A stretch of DNA of 64,000 bases, from positions 110,980 through 174,979 of the forward strand of contig CAVUPF010000009.1 in NCBI GenBank assembly GCA_963743285.1. The letters are read 5' to 3'. Of the stretch, positions 1-8,986 are shown in pieces. Positions within the stretch are counted from its first letter, which is position 1; each line of letters begins with the position of its first letter. The stretch comes from CAVUPF01 sp963743285. GTDB lineage: Bacteria; Actinomycetota; Thermoleophilia; Solirubrobacterales; 70-9. The position numbers and the translations under genes were made by a program. Under the pieces are notes generated by a model, which did not search any database, was not told the DNA's origin, and worked only from the letters and a program-made list of their open reading frames with translations.

Positions 1-482
1 ACGTCGACGGGCGCCGCGGCTTCGTCTTGACCCTGCAGACCCGCGAGCAGCACATCCGGCGCGAGAAGGCGACCAACAACATCTGCACGGCGCAGGCGCT
101 GAACGCGCTGGCGGCGATGATCCACCTCGCCTGGTTGGGCCGGCAGGGCTTCCGCGAGCTGGGCGAGCTGCTGGCGCTGCGCACCGCCTACGCGCGCGAG
201 CGGCTGGCCGCGGTCGAGGGGATCGAGCCGTTGCACGGGGCGCCGGTGGTGCGCGAGTTCGCGATTCGTATCGACGCCCCACTCGGGCGGGTGCTGGAGC
301 GTTGCGCCGAGCGTGGCATCGCCGCCGGCTACCCGCTGGGCCGCGAGTACCCCGAGTACCCCGACGGACTGCTGGTCGCGATTACCGAGCGCCGCAGCCG
401 CGAGCAGATCGACGCGCTGGCCGAGGCCCTCGGTGCCGCGATCGCCGCCGAGCACGCCGGCGAGGAGGTGGGCGTCGGATGA
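1..482 (+). CDS. gcvPA: Glycine dehydrogenase (decarboxylating) subunit 1, C-terminal part
   Basis: The reading frame is open from the window edge, so the 5' end lies outside. The visible part is the C-terminal ~160 residues of the alpha subunit of the two-subunit P-protein of the glycine cleavage system, a PLP enzyme that decarboxylates glycine and passes the aminomethyl group to lipoyl-GcvH. The stretch TLQTREQHIRREKATNNICT is the typical family motif close to the small C-terminal domain. The TGA stop overlaps the ATG of gcvPB (ATGA at 479-482), so the two subunits are translationally coupled, as expected for an alpha2beta2 enzyme. Confidence 0.93.
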   Translation, partial: VDGRRGFVLTLQTREQHIRREKATNNICTAQALNALAAMIHLAWLGRQGFRELGELLALRTAYARERLAAVEGIEPLHGAPVVREFAIRIDAPLGRVLERCAERGIAAGYPLGREYPEYPDGLLVAITERRSREQIDALAEALGAAIAAEHAGEEVGVG

Positions 483-1999
483 GCGGCGCGATCACCGAGA
501 CGCCGATGCAGCGCGAACGGGCGCAGACGATCTATGAGAAGTCCAAGCCCGGCCGCCGCGCCGCAACCCTGCCCGAGCCCGGGGTCCCCGAGCGCCCGCT
601 TGCCGAGCTGATCCCCGCGAAGCTGCTGCGCTCTGTGCCGCCGCGCCTGCCCGAGATCGCCGAGCCGGAGATCGTCCGCCACTACAACCGCCTCTCGCGC
701 CGCAACTTCGACCTCGACACCGGCCTCTACCCGCTCGGCTCCTGCACGATGAAGCACAATCCGCGCCTCGGCGAGCGGGTCGCGGCGCTGCCCGGGCATG
801 CCCGCCTGCATCCCGCCCAGGATCCGCGCCGCGCCCAGGGCGCGCTGGAGCTGATGTGGCTGTTGCAGCGCGCCCTCGCCGAGATCTGCGGCCTGCCCCA
901 CGTCAGCCTCCAACCCTCCGCCGGCTCCCACGGCGAGCTGGCCGGACTGCTGCTGACCCGCGCCTATCACGCCGAGCGCGGCGAGCGGCGGACCAAGGTG
1001 CTCGCCCCCGACACCTCCCACGGCACCAATCCCGCCTCGGTGACGATGGCCGGCTATGAGGCGGTCAAGGTCGCGACCAACGAGCGCGGCGGGGTCGAGA
1101 TGGACGACCTGCGGGCCAAGGTCTCCGGCGACGTCGCCTGCCTGATGCTGACCAACCCCAACACGCTCGGCCTCTTCGACGAGAACATCGCCGAGATCGC
1201 GGCGATGATCCACGCGGCGGGGGGGACCCTCTACTACGACGGCGCCAACCTAAATGCGGTGATGGGCCACTCGCGGCCTGGCGACATGGGCTTCGACATC
1301 GTCCACGTTAACCTCCACAAGTCCTTCAGCCAGCCGCATGGCGGCGGCGGGCCGGGGGCGGGGCCGATCGCCGTCTCGGAGCGAATCGAGCCCTACCTGC
1401 CGCTGCCGCAGGTGGTGCGGGGTGAGGGCGCCAACGGCGGCGGGCCGTTGTTCAGCCTCGACTTCGATCGGCCTCGCTCGATCGGTCGCCTGCGTGGCTT
1501 CCAGGGCAACTTCGGCGTCTTCGTTCGCGCCTATGCCTACATCCTCAGCCTTGGCGCCGATGGGCTCGCCGAGGCGTCGGAGACCGCGGTCCTGAACGCC
1601 AACTACCTGAAGGCACGGCTCGCGAAGGGCCGGGCCGGCGAGCGCCTCCCGGTCGCCTTCGACCGTCACTGCATGCACGAGTTCGTCCTCTCCGGCAAGC
1701 CGATGAAGCAGGACCTGGGCCTCAGCACCCTCGATCTCGCCAAGCGCCTGCTCGACTTTGGCTTTCACCCGCCGACCGTCTACTTCCCACTGCTGGTCGA
1801 GGAGGCGCTGATGGTCGAGCCGACCGAGACCGAGACGAAGGAGAGCCTCGACGCTTTCGCCGACGCGGTCGAGGAGATCCTCGCCGAGGCCGAGCGTGAA
1901 CCCGAGGTGGCCAGGCAGGCCCCCTACACGACCCCGGTCCGTCGCCTCGACGAGGTCGGGGCGACCCGCCGCCCGGTGATCCGCCAGCCGCTCGGCTAG
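479..1999 (+). CDS. gcvPB: Glycine dehydrogenase (decarboxylating) subunit 2
   Basis: About 506 residues, the normal size for the PLP-bearing beta subunit of split P-protein. The motif LHKSFSQPHGGGGPG near residue 280 contains the lysine that forms the Schiff base with PLP; most relatives have HKTFS here. YPLGSCTMKHNP near residue 80 is the other family signature. I chose the ATG at 479 because it overlaps the gcvPA stop. The gene ends in a TAG that shares CTAG with the stop of the convergent ligD-type gene (1996-1999). Glycine cleavage supplies one-carbon units in the cytoplasm. Confidence 0.95.
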   Translation: MSGAITETPMQRERAQTIYEKSKPGRRAATLPEPGVPERPLAELIPAKLLRSVPPRLPEIAEPEIVRHYNRLSRRNFDLDTGLYPLGSCTMKHNPRLGERVAALPGHARLHPAQDPRRAQGALELMWLLQRALAEICGLPHVSLQPSAGSHGELAGLLLTRAYHAERGERRTKVLAPDTSHGTNPASVTMAGYEAVKVATNERGGVEMDDLRAKVSGDVACLMLTNPNTLGLFDENIAEIAAMIHAAGGTLYYDGANLNAVMGHSRPGDMGFDIVHVNLHKSFSQPHGGGGPGAGPIAVSERIEPYLPLPQVVRGEGANGGGPLFSLDFDRPRSIGRLRGFQGNFGVFVRAYAYILSLGADGLAEASETAVLNANYLKARLAKGRAGERLPVAFDRHCMHEFVLSGKPMKQDLGLSTLDLAKRLLDFGFHPPTVYFPLLVEEALMVEPTETETKESLDAFADAVEEILAEAEREPEVARQAPYTTPVRRLDEVGATRRPVIRQPLG

Positions 2000-2910
2000 A
2001 GCTCCGGCAGCTTCTGCTCGAGCTCCAGCACCGGGGCGAAGAGGTCGCCATGGCGACCGACTCGCTCCAGCACCGCGGCGGCTTCAAAGACGAGCGAGCC
2101 GGGGTCGGAGCGCTCCAACGCCGACCCGACCTCCTCCCAGCGCAGCGGCGTCGAGACGGTCGGTCGCTGCCGCGCCCGCAGCGAGTAGACGGCGATCGTC
2201 GTCTTGCGCCGGTGGTTCTGGGACCAGTCGACGAAGACCTTGCCCTCGCGTTCGACCTTCTTCATCTTCGAGACCACGAGGTCGGGCGTCTGCTTCTCGA
2301 GCAACTGGGCGATCGCGCGGGCGAGCGGTTTGGTCTCCTCGTAGGAGGTCTCGGTGTTGAGCGGCACGTAGACCTGCAGGCCCTTCGAACCTGAGGTCTT
2401 CGGGAAGCACTCGAGCCCGAAGTGGCCGAACATCTCCTGCAGCCGCAGGGCGACCCGGCAGCAGTCGAGCAGGTCGGCCGGCGGGCCGGGGTCGAGGTCG
2501 AAGGCGAGCACGGTCGGCCGCTCAGGCTGGTCGGCCAGCGAGAGCGAGGGGTGCAGCTCCAGCGCCGCGAGCTGCGCCATCCAGACCAGGGTCGGCAGGT
2601 CTGCGCAGACGCAGAAGTCGATCTTGCCGGCCCGCGGCCCGGCCAGCACCGTCGCCGTCTGCACCCAGGGCGGGCGGTGCTTGGGGCAGCGCTTCTCGAA
2701 GAACGCCGCGGCGGTGTCCTCGACGCCCTCCGGGAAGCGGCGCAGGGTCAGCGCCCGGCCGGCCAGGTGGGGGACGATCGCCGCCGCGACCTTGGCGTAG
2801 TAGTCGACCACCTCGCCCTTGGTGAAGCCGGCCGCCGGGTAGAGGACCTTGTCGAGGTTGGTGAGCTTCAGGTCGCGCCCCTCGACCTCCAGCTGGCGCG
2901 CGGCGCCCAC
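1996..2910 (-). CDS. ligD: LigD-type NHEJ polymerase/primase domain protein
   Basis: A 304-residue stand-alone polymerase domain (AEP/primase fold) of bacterial non-homologous end joining, which fills in or adds nucleotides at Ku-bound ends. The DxD metal motif is at residues 138-140 (FDLDPG), the nucleotide-binding SGSKGLQ at 173-179, and the third acidic residue in VFVDWSQN near 228. The usual histidine of SGSKGLH is Gln179 here. No ligase or phosphoesterase domain is attached, so a ligase must be encoded elsewhere. The gene follows ku by 3 bases, forming a ku-ligD operon on the minus strand. Identity is firm; activity of the Gln variant is an open point. Confidence 0.92.
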   Translation of the reverse strand: MGAARQLEVEGRDLKLTNLDKVLYPAAGFTKGEVVDYYAKVAAAIVPHLAGRALTLRRFPEGVEDTAAAFFEKRCPKHRPPWVQTATVLAGPRAGKIDFCVCADLPTLVWMAQLAALELHPSLSLADQPERPTVLAFDLDPGPPADLLDCCRVALRLQEMFGHFGLECFPKTSGSKGLQVYVPLNTETSYEETKPLARAIAQLLEKQTPDLVVSKMKKVEREGKVFVDWSQNHRRKTTIAVYSLRARQRPTVSTPLRWEEVGSALERSDPGSLVFEAAAVLERVGRHGDLFAPVLELEQKLPEL

Positions 2911-2913
2911 CGG

Positions 2914-3807
2914 CTATCTGGAGGGCTTCGGCTTGGCTCGCGAGGCGGCTCGCTTGGGCGCCGCTCGCCGCTGCGGCGCGGCCGGGTCCTTCTTCGCCGC
3001 CGCCTTGCGGGCCCCGCCGCTGCCCTGCACCGCGGCGAGGCTCTGCTCCAGGGCCGCCATCAGGTCGGGCGCCCTGGTCGGCTCGCGCGCCTCGCCCGCG
3101 CGGGCCTCGAGCAGCTCCTTGCCCGCCGCCTTGCGCTCGATCATCGCCAGCAGTTCCTCGCGGTACTCGTCGCGGTAGGCAGCGGGGTCAAAGCTGCGGC
3201 TCAGCGAGTCGATCAGCTTCTCCGCCATCTCGACCTCGCGCTTGGCCAGCCTCGGCTGCTCGGCCCCCAGCGCGTCCTGGAGCTCTGCGGGTGAGACCAC
3301 CTCCTCGGCGAAGCGCATCGTGGTCAGGGTCAGGACGCCCGCGGCGGGGCGGATCGCGGCGAGGTGCTCCTTGTTGCGGAAGACGAAGCGGGCGATCGCC
3401 ACCTTGCCCGATCCCGCCATCGCCCGGGCCAGCAGCGAGTAGGCCTTCTCGGCTCCGTCCGCGGGCCCGAGGTAGTAGGGGCTGTCGAAGTAGATCGGGT
3501 CGATCTCGCCGAGCTCGACGAAGTCCTGGACCTCGATCGCGCGGCTGCGCTCCGGGTCGAGCGAGGCAAGCTCCTCCTTGCTCAACGGCACAAAGCGGTC
3601 GGGTGCGATCTCAAAGGCCTTGACGATGTTCTCGTAGGGGACCTCCTCCTCGGTCCCCTCGGCCACCCGCCGGTGGCGGATGCGGGCGCCGTCTGACTCG
3701 CGGACCTCGCGCAGCGCGACGCCGCGGCGGGCCACCGCGCTGTAGAGCCGGACGGGCACGTTGAGGAGCCCGAAGCTGATCGAGCCGCTCCAGATCGCTC
3801 TTGCCAT
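2914..3807 (-). CDS. ku: Non-homologous end joining protein Ku
   Basis: A 297-residue bacterial Ku homodimer subunit that threads onto double-strand ends and recruits LigD. The start is set at the ATG giving MARAIWSGSISFGLLNVPV, the invariant N-terminus of the family; the open frame upstream is not conserved-looking. The Ku core covers roughly residues 1-255. It is followed by a Lys/Ala/Arg/Pro-rich tail to residue 297 (KKDPAAPQRRAAPKRAASR), typical of the DNA-binding C-terminal extensions of actinobacterial Ku. First gene of the ku-ligD operon; divergent from the MFS gene across a 108-bp spacer. Confidence 0.95.
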   Translation of the reverse strand: MARAIWSGSISFGLLNVPVRLYSAVARRGVALREVRESDGARIRHRRVAEGTEEEVPYENIVKAFEIAPDRFVPLSKEELASLDPERSRAIEVQDFVELGEIDPIYFDSPYYLGPADGAEKAYSLLARAMAGSGKVAIARFVFRNKEHLAAIRPAAGVLTLTTMRFAEEVVSPAELQDALGAEQPRLAKREVEMAEKLIDSLSRSFDPAAYRDEYREELLAMIERKAAGKELLEARAGEAREPTRAPDLMAALEQSLAAVQGSGGARKAAAKKDPAAPQRRAAPKRAASRAKPKPSR

Positions 3808-3915
3808 CAGCGCATCACCGGCTGGGATTCTTCCAGCCGCCGGCCGGAGCCGGCAGCGAGGCGGCTCGGCCGGGAGGCATCTTGCGCGGGCTCGACGCCT
3901 ACACTCGCCTGACCG

Positions 3916-5548
3916 GTGTCCCGTCAACAGCGGCTAACTCTGATCGCGACGATCCTCGGCTCGACCGTCGTCTTCCTCGACTCGACCGTGGTCAACGTGG
4001 CGCTGCCATCGATCGGCAGGGGGCTCGGCGTCGGCCTCGCCGGGCAGCAGTGGGTGGTCGAGGCCTACATGCTCGCCCTCGTCGCCTTGCTCCTGGTCGG
4101 CGGCAGCCTCGGCGACCAGTTCGGTCGGCGGCGGATGTTCACGATCGGCCTGCTCGCCTTCGGCGCCACCTCGATGCTCTGCGCGGTCGCCCCCTCGGCC
4201 GAACTCTTGATCGCCGCTCGCACCCTGCAGGGGATCGCCGGAGCGCTGCTCGTGCCGGGCTCGCTGGCGATCGTCGCCGCCACCTTCGAGGGCGCCTCGC
4301 GCGGGAAGGCGGTCGGCACCTGGACCGCCTGGACCGGGATCGCCACGGTGATCGGGCCGGCCGGGGGCGGGGCGCTGATCGGGCTGCTCTCCTGGCGGGC
4401 GATCTTCTGGGTAAACATCCCATTGATCGCGGTCACGGTGGCGCTCACCCTGCACTCGGTGCGGGAGAGTCGCGATCCGGTCGCCTTCCGCGGGATCGAC
4501 TGGCTCGGGATCGTGCTCTCGGCGGCGGGGCTCGGCGGGCCGGTCTTCGCCCTGATCGAGGAGCCGACCCACGGCTGGGCGGACCCGCTCGTCTGGGTTC
4601 CCCTGCTCGCCGGCAGCGGTTGCTTGGTGCTCTTCGTCGCACACGAGGCGCGCGCCCGCCACCCGATGCTCGACCTCGCCCTGTTCAAGATCCGCAACTT
4701 CTCCGTCGCCAACCTGACCACCTTCGCCGCCTACGCGGGGTTGATCGGCGGCCTCTTCTTCGTCGGGCTCTTCCTCCAGCAGATCGTCGGCTACTCGCCG
4801 CTTGAGGCGGGGCTGGCGACGACCCCGGTCTCGGTGATCCTCTTCGTCCTCTCGCCGCGCTTTGGCAGGCTCGCCTCCGGGGTCGGCCCGCGGCTGCCGA
4901 TGAGCGCCGGCCCGATCGTCGCCGGCCTCGGCCTGCTGGCGATGCTGCGGGTGGGGGCGAGGGCCGATTACCTCACCGAGGTGCTGCCGGCGATCCTCAT
5001 CTTCGGCCTCGGCCTCGCGGCGACGGTTGCGCCGCTGACCGCGACCGTGCTCGACTCGGTCGACGAGCGCCACGTCGGGATCGCCTCGGGCCTCAACAAC
5101 GGCGTCTCCCGGGTGGCGGGCCTGCTGGCGATCGCCGTGCTCGGCGCGGTCATCTCCGCACACTTCGGCGCGGCGCTGGATTCCAGGCTCGGCCCGCAGC
5201 CGCTCAGCCCCGCCGCTCAGCGGGCCATCTCAGAAGCCAAGGAACAGCCGCTGGGGAGGCCGAAGATGACCGGCCTCACGGTTGCCGAAGCGGCCCGGCT
5301 GAGCCGCGCGGCCGAGCGAAGCCTCGACTTCTGCCTTTCACCTCGGGATCGCGATCGCCGCCATCCTGATGATCCTCGGCGGCGTCGTCTCCGGCGTCGC
5401 GATCGAGAACCCGCGACGGCGGGTCGAGGCGGTGCCGGCGGGCGGTGCGGCCACGGCGGGCGAGTGCGGCCACGGCGCCGATGCCGATTGCGCAGGGCCC
5501 GAGCCGGCGCTCCCGGGCAGCGAGGCGCCCAAGCCGGAGCCTGCATAG
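3916..5548 (+). CDS. MFS drug exporter (DHA2/EmrB type), frameshifted near its 3' end
   Basis: A proton-driven multidrug exporter of the 14-helix type: TM1 with LDSTVVNVALPSIGRGL, motif A GDQFGRRRMF near residue 75, and TM5 with GPAGGGALIGLLSWRAIFWVN. GTG start at 3916. After SLDF (residue ~472, base 5331) the frame that makes sense shifts by one base: an extra T at 5332 must be skipped to read AFHLGIAIAAILMILGG, a normal last membrane helix, and then a hydrophilic tail ending at TAG 5546-5548. Without the shift the frame runs on nonsensically into trpS. This is either an assembly error or a recent frameshift that costs the last helix. Confidence 0.82.
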
Positions 5549-5559
5549 GGTTCGTCTCG

Positions 5560-6558
5560 ATGGCGAACCCCACGATCTTCTCGGGCATCCAGCCCACCGG
5601 CCGCAAGCACCTCGGCAACTACATCGGGGCGATCCGCCACTACGTCGAGGCCCAGGACCGTGGCGAGCCGGCGATCTTCTGCATCGTCGACCTGCACGCG
5701 ATCTCGGTCGCCTACGAGCCGGCCGAGCTGCGCGAGCGGCTCTACGACACCACGGCGATCCTGCTCGCCGCCGGCCTTGACCCCGATCGCTGCATCCTCT
5801 TCCGCCAGTCCGACGTGCGCGAGCACACTGAGCTGACCTGGCTGCTCTCCGCGGTCACCTCGCACGGCGATCTCAACCGCATGCACCAGTTCAAGGAGAA
5901 GTCGGCGCACCAGCGCGAGCTGGCCTCGGCGGCCCTCTTCTTCTATCCCGTCCTGATGGCCGCCGACGTGCTCGCCTACCGGGCGACCGAGGTGCCGGTC
6001 GGCGATGACCAGCGCCAGCACGTCGAGCTGATGCGGGAGATCGCCCGCCGCTTCAACGAGCGCTTCGGCGAGACGCTGATCGAGCCCCGGCACCGCATCC
6101 CCGAGCTCGGGGCGCGGATCATGGACCTCCAGGAGCCGGAGCGGAAGATGTCGACCACCGGCGGCAGCGAGGCCGGCACCGTCTACGTCCTCGATCAGCC
6201 CGACGCGATTCGCAAGAAATTCGGCGCCGCCGTCACCGACTCCGGCCGCGAGGTCCGCCGTGGCCCCGAGAAGGCCGGGATCACCAACCTGATCGACATC
6301 CTCGCCGTCGCCCGCGGCTGCGAGCGGGCCGAGATCGAGCGCGAGTTCGCCGGCGCCGGCTACGGCGACTTCAAGCAGGAGGTCGCCGCGGGCGTAGTAG
6401 AGCTGCTGGCACCGGTCCGCGAGCGCTACGCCGAACTGCGCCCCGACCAGGCGGGCCTCGAGGCGGGACTCGCGGCCGGCGCCGAGCAGGCGCGCCAGAT
6501 CGCCGCCGTCACGCTCGCCGAGGTGCGCGACCGGATGGGCCTCGGCCCCTCGCGCTAG
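5560..6558 (+). CDS. trpS: Tryptophan--tRNA ligase
   Basis: A class Ic aminoacyl-tRNA synthetase of 332 residues, the usual bacterial length. The HIGH-type motif is KHLGN at 16-20 within FSGIQPTGRKHLGNYIGA, and the KMSKS-type loop appears as KMSTT at residues 196-200. The tryptophan pocket helix region VGDDQRQHVELMREIARRFN is clear. The start ATG at 5560 gives MANPTIFSGIQPTG; upstream codons in the same open frame belong to the frameshifted MFS gene. The stop overlaps that of the convergent cupin gene through CTAG (6555-6558). Cytoplasmic, charges tRNA-Trp. Confidence 0.97.
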   Translation: MANPTIFSGIQPTGRKHLGNYIGAIRHYVEAQDRGEPAIFCIVDLHAISVAYEPAELRERLYDTTAILLAAGLDPDRCILFRQSDVREHTELTWLLSAVTSHGDLNRMHQFKEKSAHQRELASAALFFYPVLMAADVLAYRATEVPVGDDQRQHVELMREIARRFNERFGETLIEPRHRIPELGARIMDLQEPERKMSTTGGSEAGTVYVLDQPDAIRKKFGAAVTDSGREVRRGPEKAGITNLIDILAVARGCERAEIEREFAGAGYGDFKQEVAAGVVELLAPVRERYAELRPDQAGLEAGLAAGAEQARQIAAVTLAEVRDRMGLGPSR

Positions 6559-6902
6559 GCGTCGGCGCGCCCGTAGCGGTCGGCGAGCCGGACCACGTCG
6601 CCGAGCTCGGGGCTGGAGACCTCGATCACGACCGATTCCTCGATCGCCTCGAGCGAGTGGACCAGCCCGGGCTCGTTGCGCCAAGCCGCCCCCGGCGCCA
6701 CCTCGCGGCTGGCCAGCGCATCCGCGCTCGGCCCCTGGAGGACCAACAGCCTCCCCGAGAGCAGGTAGGAGGTCTCGTCCTTGCGCTCGTGGAACTGGAC
6801 CGAGAGCCGCTGCCCGGCCTCGATCCGCAGCAATTTGCCCGCGTAGCGCTCGGTCTCGGCGAACCAGACCTCCTCGCCCCAGGGCTTTGCGACGGTTGTC
6901 AG
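6555..6902 (-). CDS. Small cupin, mannose-6-phosphate isomerase/guanylyltransferase-like
   Basis: A single-domain cupin of about 115 residues resembling the C-terminal cupin of type II phosphomannose isomerases: KPWGEEVWFAETERYAGKLL, GQRLSVQFHERKDETSYLLSG (metal-binding His/Glu) and a second cupin strand with PGLVHSLEA. The first standard start codon is a TTG at 6833, but the conserved residues KPWGEE to AGK are encoded upstream of it, and between them and the in-frame stop there is no ATG, GTG or TTG. CTG at 6902 (CTG ACA ACC) is the simplest start. The sugar substrate is unknown. Convergent with trpS. Confidence 0.75.
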   Translation of the reverse strand: MTTVAKPWGEEVWFAETERYAGKLLRIEAGQRLSVQFHERKDETSYLLSGRLLVLQGPSADALASREVAPGAAWRNEPGLVHSLEAIEESVVIEVSSPELGDVVRLADRYGRADA

Positions 6903-6971
6903 CCGGCTCTCCTGCAGGCGGGCAGTATCGCTGCTGCGCGGCGCAGAGCAGCGGACGTCTCGCGACCGATC

Positions 6972-6977
6972 TAGGCT
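6972..6977 (+). promoter_or_regulatory. -10 box of scpA, leaderless type
   Basis: TAGGCT followed by exactly 6 bases and the scpA ATG (6984). There is no Shine-Dalgarno between them, so transcription probably starts at the start codon. Confidence 0.55.
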
Positions 6978-6983
6978 TCATCT

Positions 6984-7712
6984 ATGGCAGTCGCCGACCT
7001 CGACCTCGACCTCGACGTCTTCGCCGGGCCGTTTGACCTGCTGATGGCGGTCGTCCTGCGCGAGGAGTTGAGCCTGCTCGAGGTCGAGCTGGGCGATGTC
7101 GTGGTCGCCTACATCGAGCACCTCGAGCGAGAGGGCGAGCTGGAGCTGGAGGTGGCGACCGAGTTCCTGGTGCTGATCGCGGCGCTGCTGGAGCTGAAGT
7201 CACGGCTGATGCTGCCCGGTGCCGAGCAGGAGGTCGAGGCGCCCGGCCCCGAGGAGGCGGTCGAGGAGCTGCTCGCCCGGATGCTCGAGTACCGCCGCTA
7301 CCGGCAGGCCTCCGAGGCGCTTGCCGAGCGCTTTGAGGCGGCTCGTGGCTACCTCTACCGCTCCGCAGCGCTGCCGCCCGGGCTGCGCCAGGTCGCCCTT
7401 GAGGCTGCGGCCGCCGTCTATGACCCCGAGCAGCTCGGCGCCGCGCTCGGCGACCTGCTGGCCTTGCCGCCGCCGCTCGACACCAGCCACATCCGCGCGA
7501 CCGTTTCGCTGGAGCGCCGGCTGCGCGCCCTGCGCGAGGCGCTCGCCCGCAGCCCCAGCTTCGACTTCGATGAGCAGTTCGGCGCCGAGAACCGTCTCAC
7601 CCAGGCGGTCACCCTGTTCGCCCTGCTCGAGCTCTACCGCAAGGGCGAGGCGAGTTGGGAGCAGCGCAAGCCGTTTGGCCCGATCGAGATCAGGAAGGCG
7701 GGCGCCCCGTGA
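6984..7712 (+). CDS. scpA: Segregation and condensation protein A (kleisin)
   Basis: A 242-residue kleisin that bridges the Smc heads and binds ScpB. The N-terminal motif FAGPFDLLMAVVLREELSL and the following helical segment (VATEFLVLIAALLELKSRLML) are the family signature. The C-terminal winged-helix region ends with NRLTQAVTLFALLELYRKGE. The start is at the ATG after a leaderless promoter. The stop overlaps the scpB start (GTGA at 7709-7712). Its partner Smc is encoded at 39.0-41.4 kb and is strongly shortened (see there), so the geometry of this complex is of special interest. Confidence 0.95.
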   Translation: MAVADLDLDLDVFAGPFDLLMAVVLREELSLLEVELGDVVVAYIEHLEREGELELEVATEFLVLIAALLELKSRLMLPGAEQEVEAPGPEEAVEELLARMLEYRRYRQASEALAERFEAARGYLYRSAALPPGLRQVALEAAAAVYDPEQLGAALGDLLALPPPLDTSHIRATVSLERRLRALREALARSPSFDFDEQFGAENRLTQAVTLFALLELYRKGEASWEQRKPFGPIEIRKAGAP

Positions 7713-8278
7713 ACGACCTGGCGCGGACGATCGAGGCGCTGCTCTTCCTCTCCACCCAGCCGGTCGGGCCCGCCGAGCTGGCCGCGGCGACCGAGGCGAC
7801 CGAGGGCCAGGTCGGCGAGGCGATTGAGCTGCTCCGCGAGGACCTCGCGGAGGGCAGGCGGGGCATCGTCTTGCGCGAGGTCGCCGGCGGCTTTTCGCTG
7901 GCCAGCGACCCGGCCAGCGAGGAGGCGGCGCGGCGACTGCTCGCCAAGCCGCGGACCCCGCCGCTGACCCAGGCCCAGGCCGAGACGCTGGCGATCGTCG
8001 CCTACCTGCAGCCGGTCTCGCGGCCGGAGGTGGCGCGGATCCGCGGCGTCTCCTCGGAGTCGGCGGTGCAGACGCTGGCCGAGCGCGGCCTGATCGAGGA
8101 GTCGGGCCGCTCTCGCTTCGGCGCCGCGATCTTCAAGACGACGGAGCTGTTCGAGCGGCTCTTCGGCCTCTCTGGCCTTGGCCAGCTTCCCGACCCCTCG
8201 CGCTTTGACCCGACCCCCGAGGACGAGCGCGAGCTGCGCGAGCGGCTGCTCAGGGCCGGAGAGCAGCGCGCCGAGTAG
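7709..8278 (+). CDS. scpB: Segregation and condensation protein B
   Basis: 189 residues with two winged-helix domains; it forms a dimer that binds the kleisin ScpA. Visible signatures are LARTIEALLFLSTQPV at the N-terminus and TQAQAETLAIVAYLQPVSRPEVARIRGV in the second winged helix. The GTG start overlaps the scpA TGA, and rluB follows after 12 bases. This scpA-scpB-rluB order is standard in actinobacteria and firmicutes. Confidence 0.95.
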   Translation: MNDLARTIEALLFLSTQPVGPAELAAATEATEGQVGEAIELLREDLAEGRRGIVLREVAGGFSLASDPASEEAARRLLAKPRTPPLTQAQAETLAIVAYLQPVSRPEVARIRGVSSESAVQTLAERGLIEESGRSRFGAAIFKTTELFERLFGLSGLGQLPDPSRFDPTPEDERELRERLLRAGEQRAE

Positions 8279-8290
8279 CGAGGCTCGCCC

Positions 8291-8986
8291 GTGCGGCTCG
8301 CCAAGTACCTCGCCCACGGCGGCGTCGCCTCGCGCCGCAGGGCGGAGCGGATCGTCGCCAACGGCAGGGTCACGGTCGGCGGCGAGGTGATCACCGACCC
8401 GGCGCGCGAGGTGGGCGAGGCCGACGACGTGCGGGTCGACGGCAGCCGCGTCGCCGCGGAGCCGCGCGAGGTATGGGCGGTGAACAAGCCGGCCGGGGTC
8501 GTCTCGACGGCGAGGGAGCCGGGAGGGAGGCCGGCAGTGGTCGAGCTGGTTGGCTCTGGCGCCCGCCTTTACCCGGTCGGCCGCCTCGATGCCGACTCGA
8601 CCGGCCTGCTGCTGCTCACCAACGACGGCGAGCTCGCCAACCGCCTCACCCACCCGCGCTACGAAGTGGCGAAGGCCTACCGGGTAAAGCTGCGCCGCCC
8701 GCCTTCGGACGCCGACCTGGAGCGGCTGCGCCGGGGGGTCGAGCTGGAGGACGGCCCGACCGGGCCGGCGCAGGTGAGCCGGCTCGGCGAGCGTCGGGTG
8801 GAGATCGTCCTGCGCGAAGGGCGCAACCGCCAGGTGCGACGCATGACGGAGTCGGTCGGCAACGGGGTGGTGGAGCTGCGCCGCGTCCGCTTCGGCCCGA
8901 TCGAGCTGGGCTCGCTGGCGCCCGGAGACGCCCGCCGGCTCGGCGAGGACGAGATCGCCCGCCTCTGGGAGGATGTAGGTCGATGA
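8291..8986 (+). CDS. rluB: 23S rRNA pseudouridine synthase, RluB/RsuA family
   Basis: 231 residues from a GTG start. It has an N-terminal S4 RNA-binding domain (MRLAKYLAHGGVASRRRAERIV) and a pseudouridine synthase domain with the catalytic aspartate in GRLDADSTGLLLLTNDG. The C-terminal motif EGRNRQVRRM is typical of the RsuA/RluB/E/F subfamily. The exact target uridine cannot be fixed from sequence; the scpAB neighbourhood favours RluB (23S helix 89 region). The stop overlaps the aroH start (ATGA). Confidence 0.9.
   Translation: MRLAKYLAHGGVASRRRAERIVANGRVTVGGEVITDPAREVGEADDVRVDGSRVAAEPREVWAVNKPAGVVSTAREPGGRPAVVELVGSGARLYPVGRLDADSTGLLLLTNDGELANRLTHPRYEVAKAYRVKLRRPPSDADLERLRRGVELEDGPTGPAQVSRLGERRVEIVLREGRNRQVRRMTESVGNGVVELRRVRFGPIELGSLAPGDARRLGEDEIARLWEDVGR

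Noticed and set aside
5338..6981. 547-codon open frame opposite trpS
   Set aside because: No motif; trpS is certain on the other strand.
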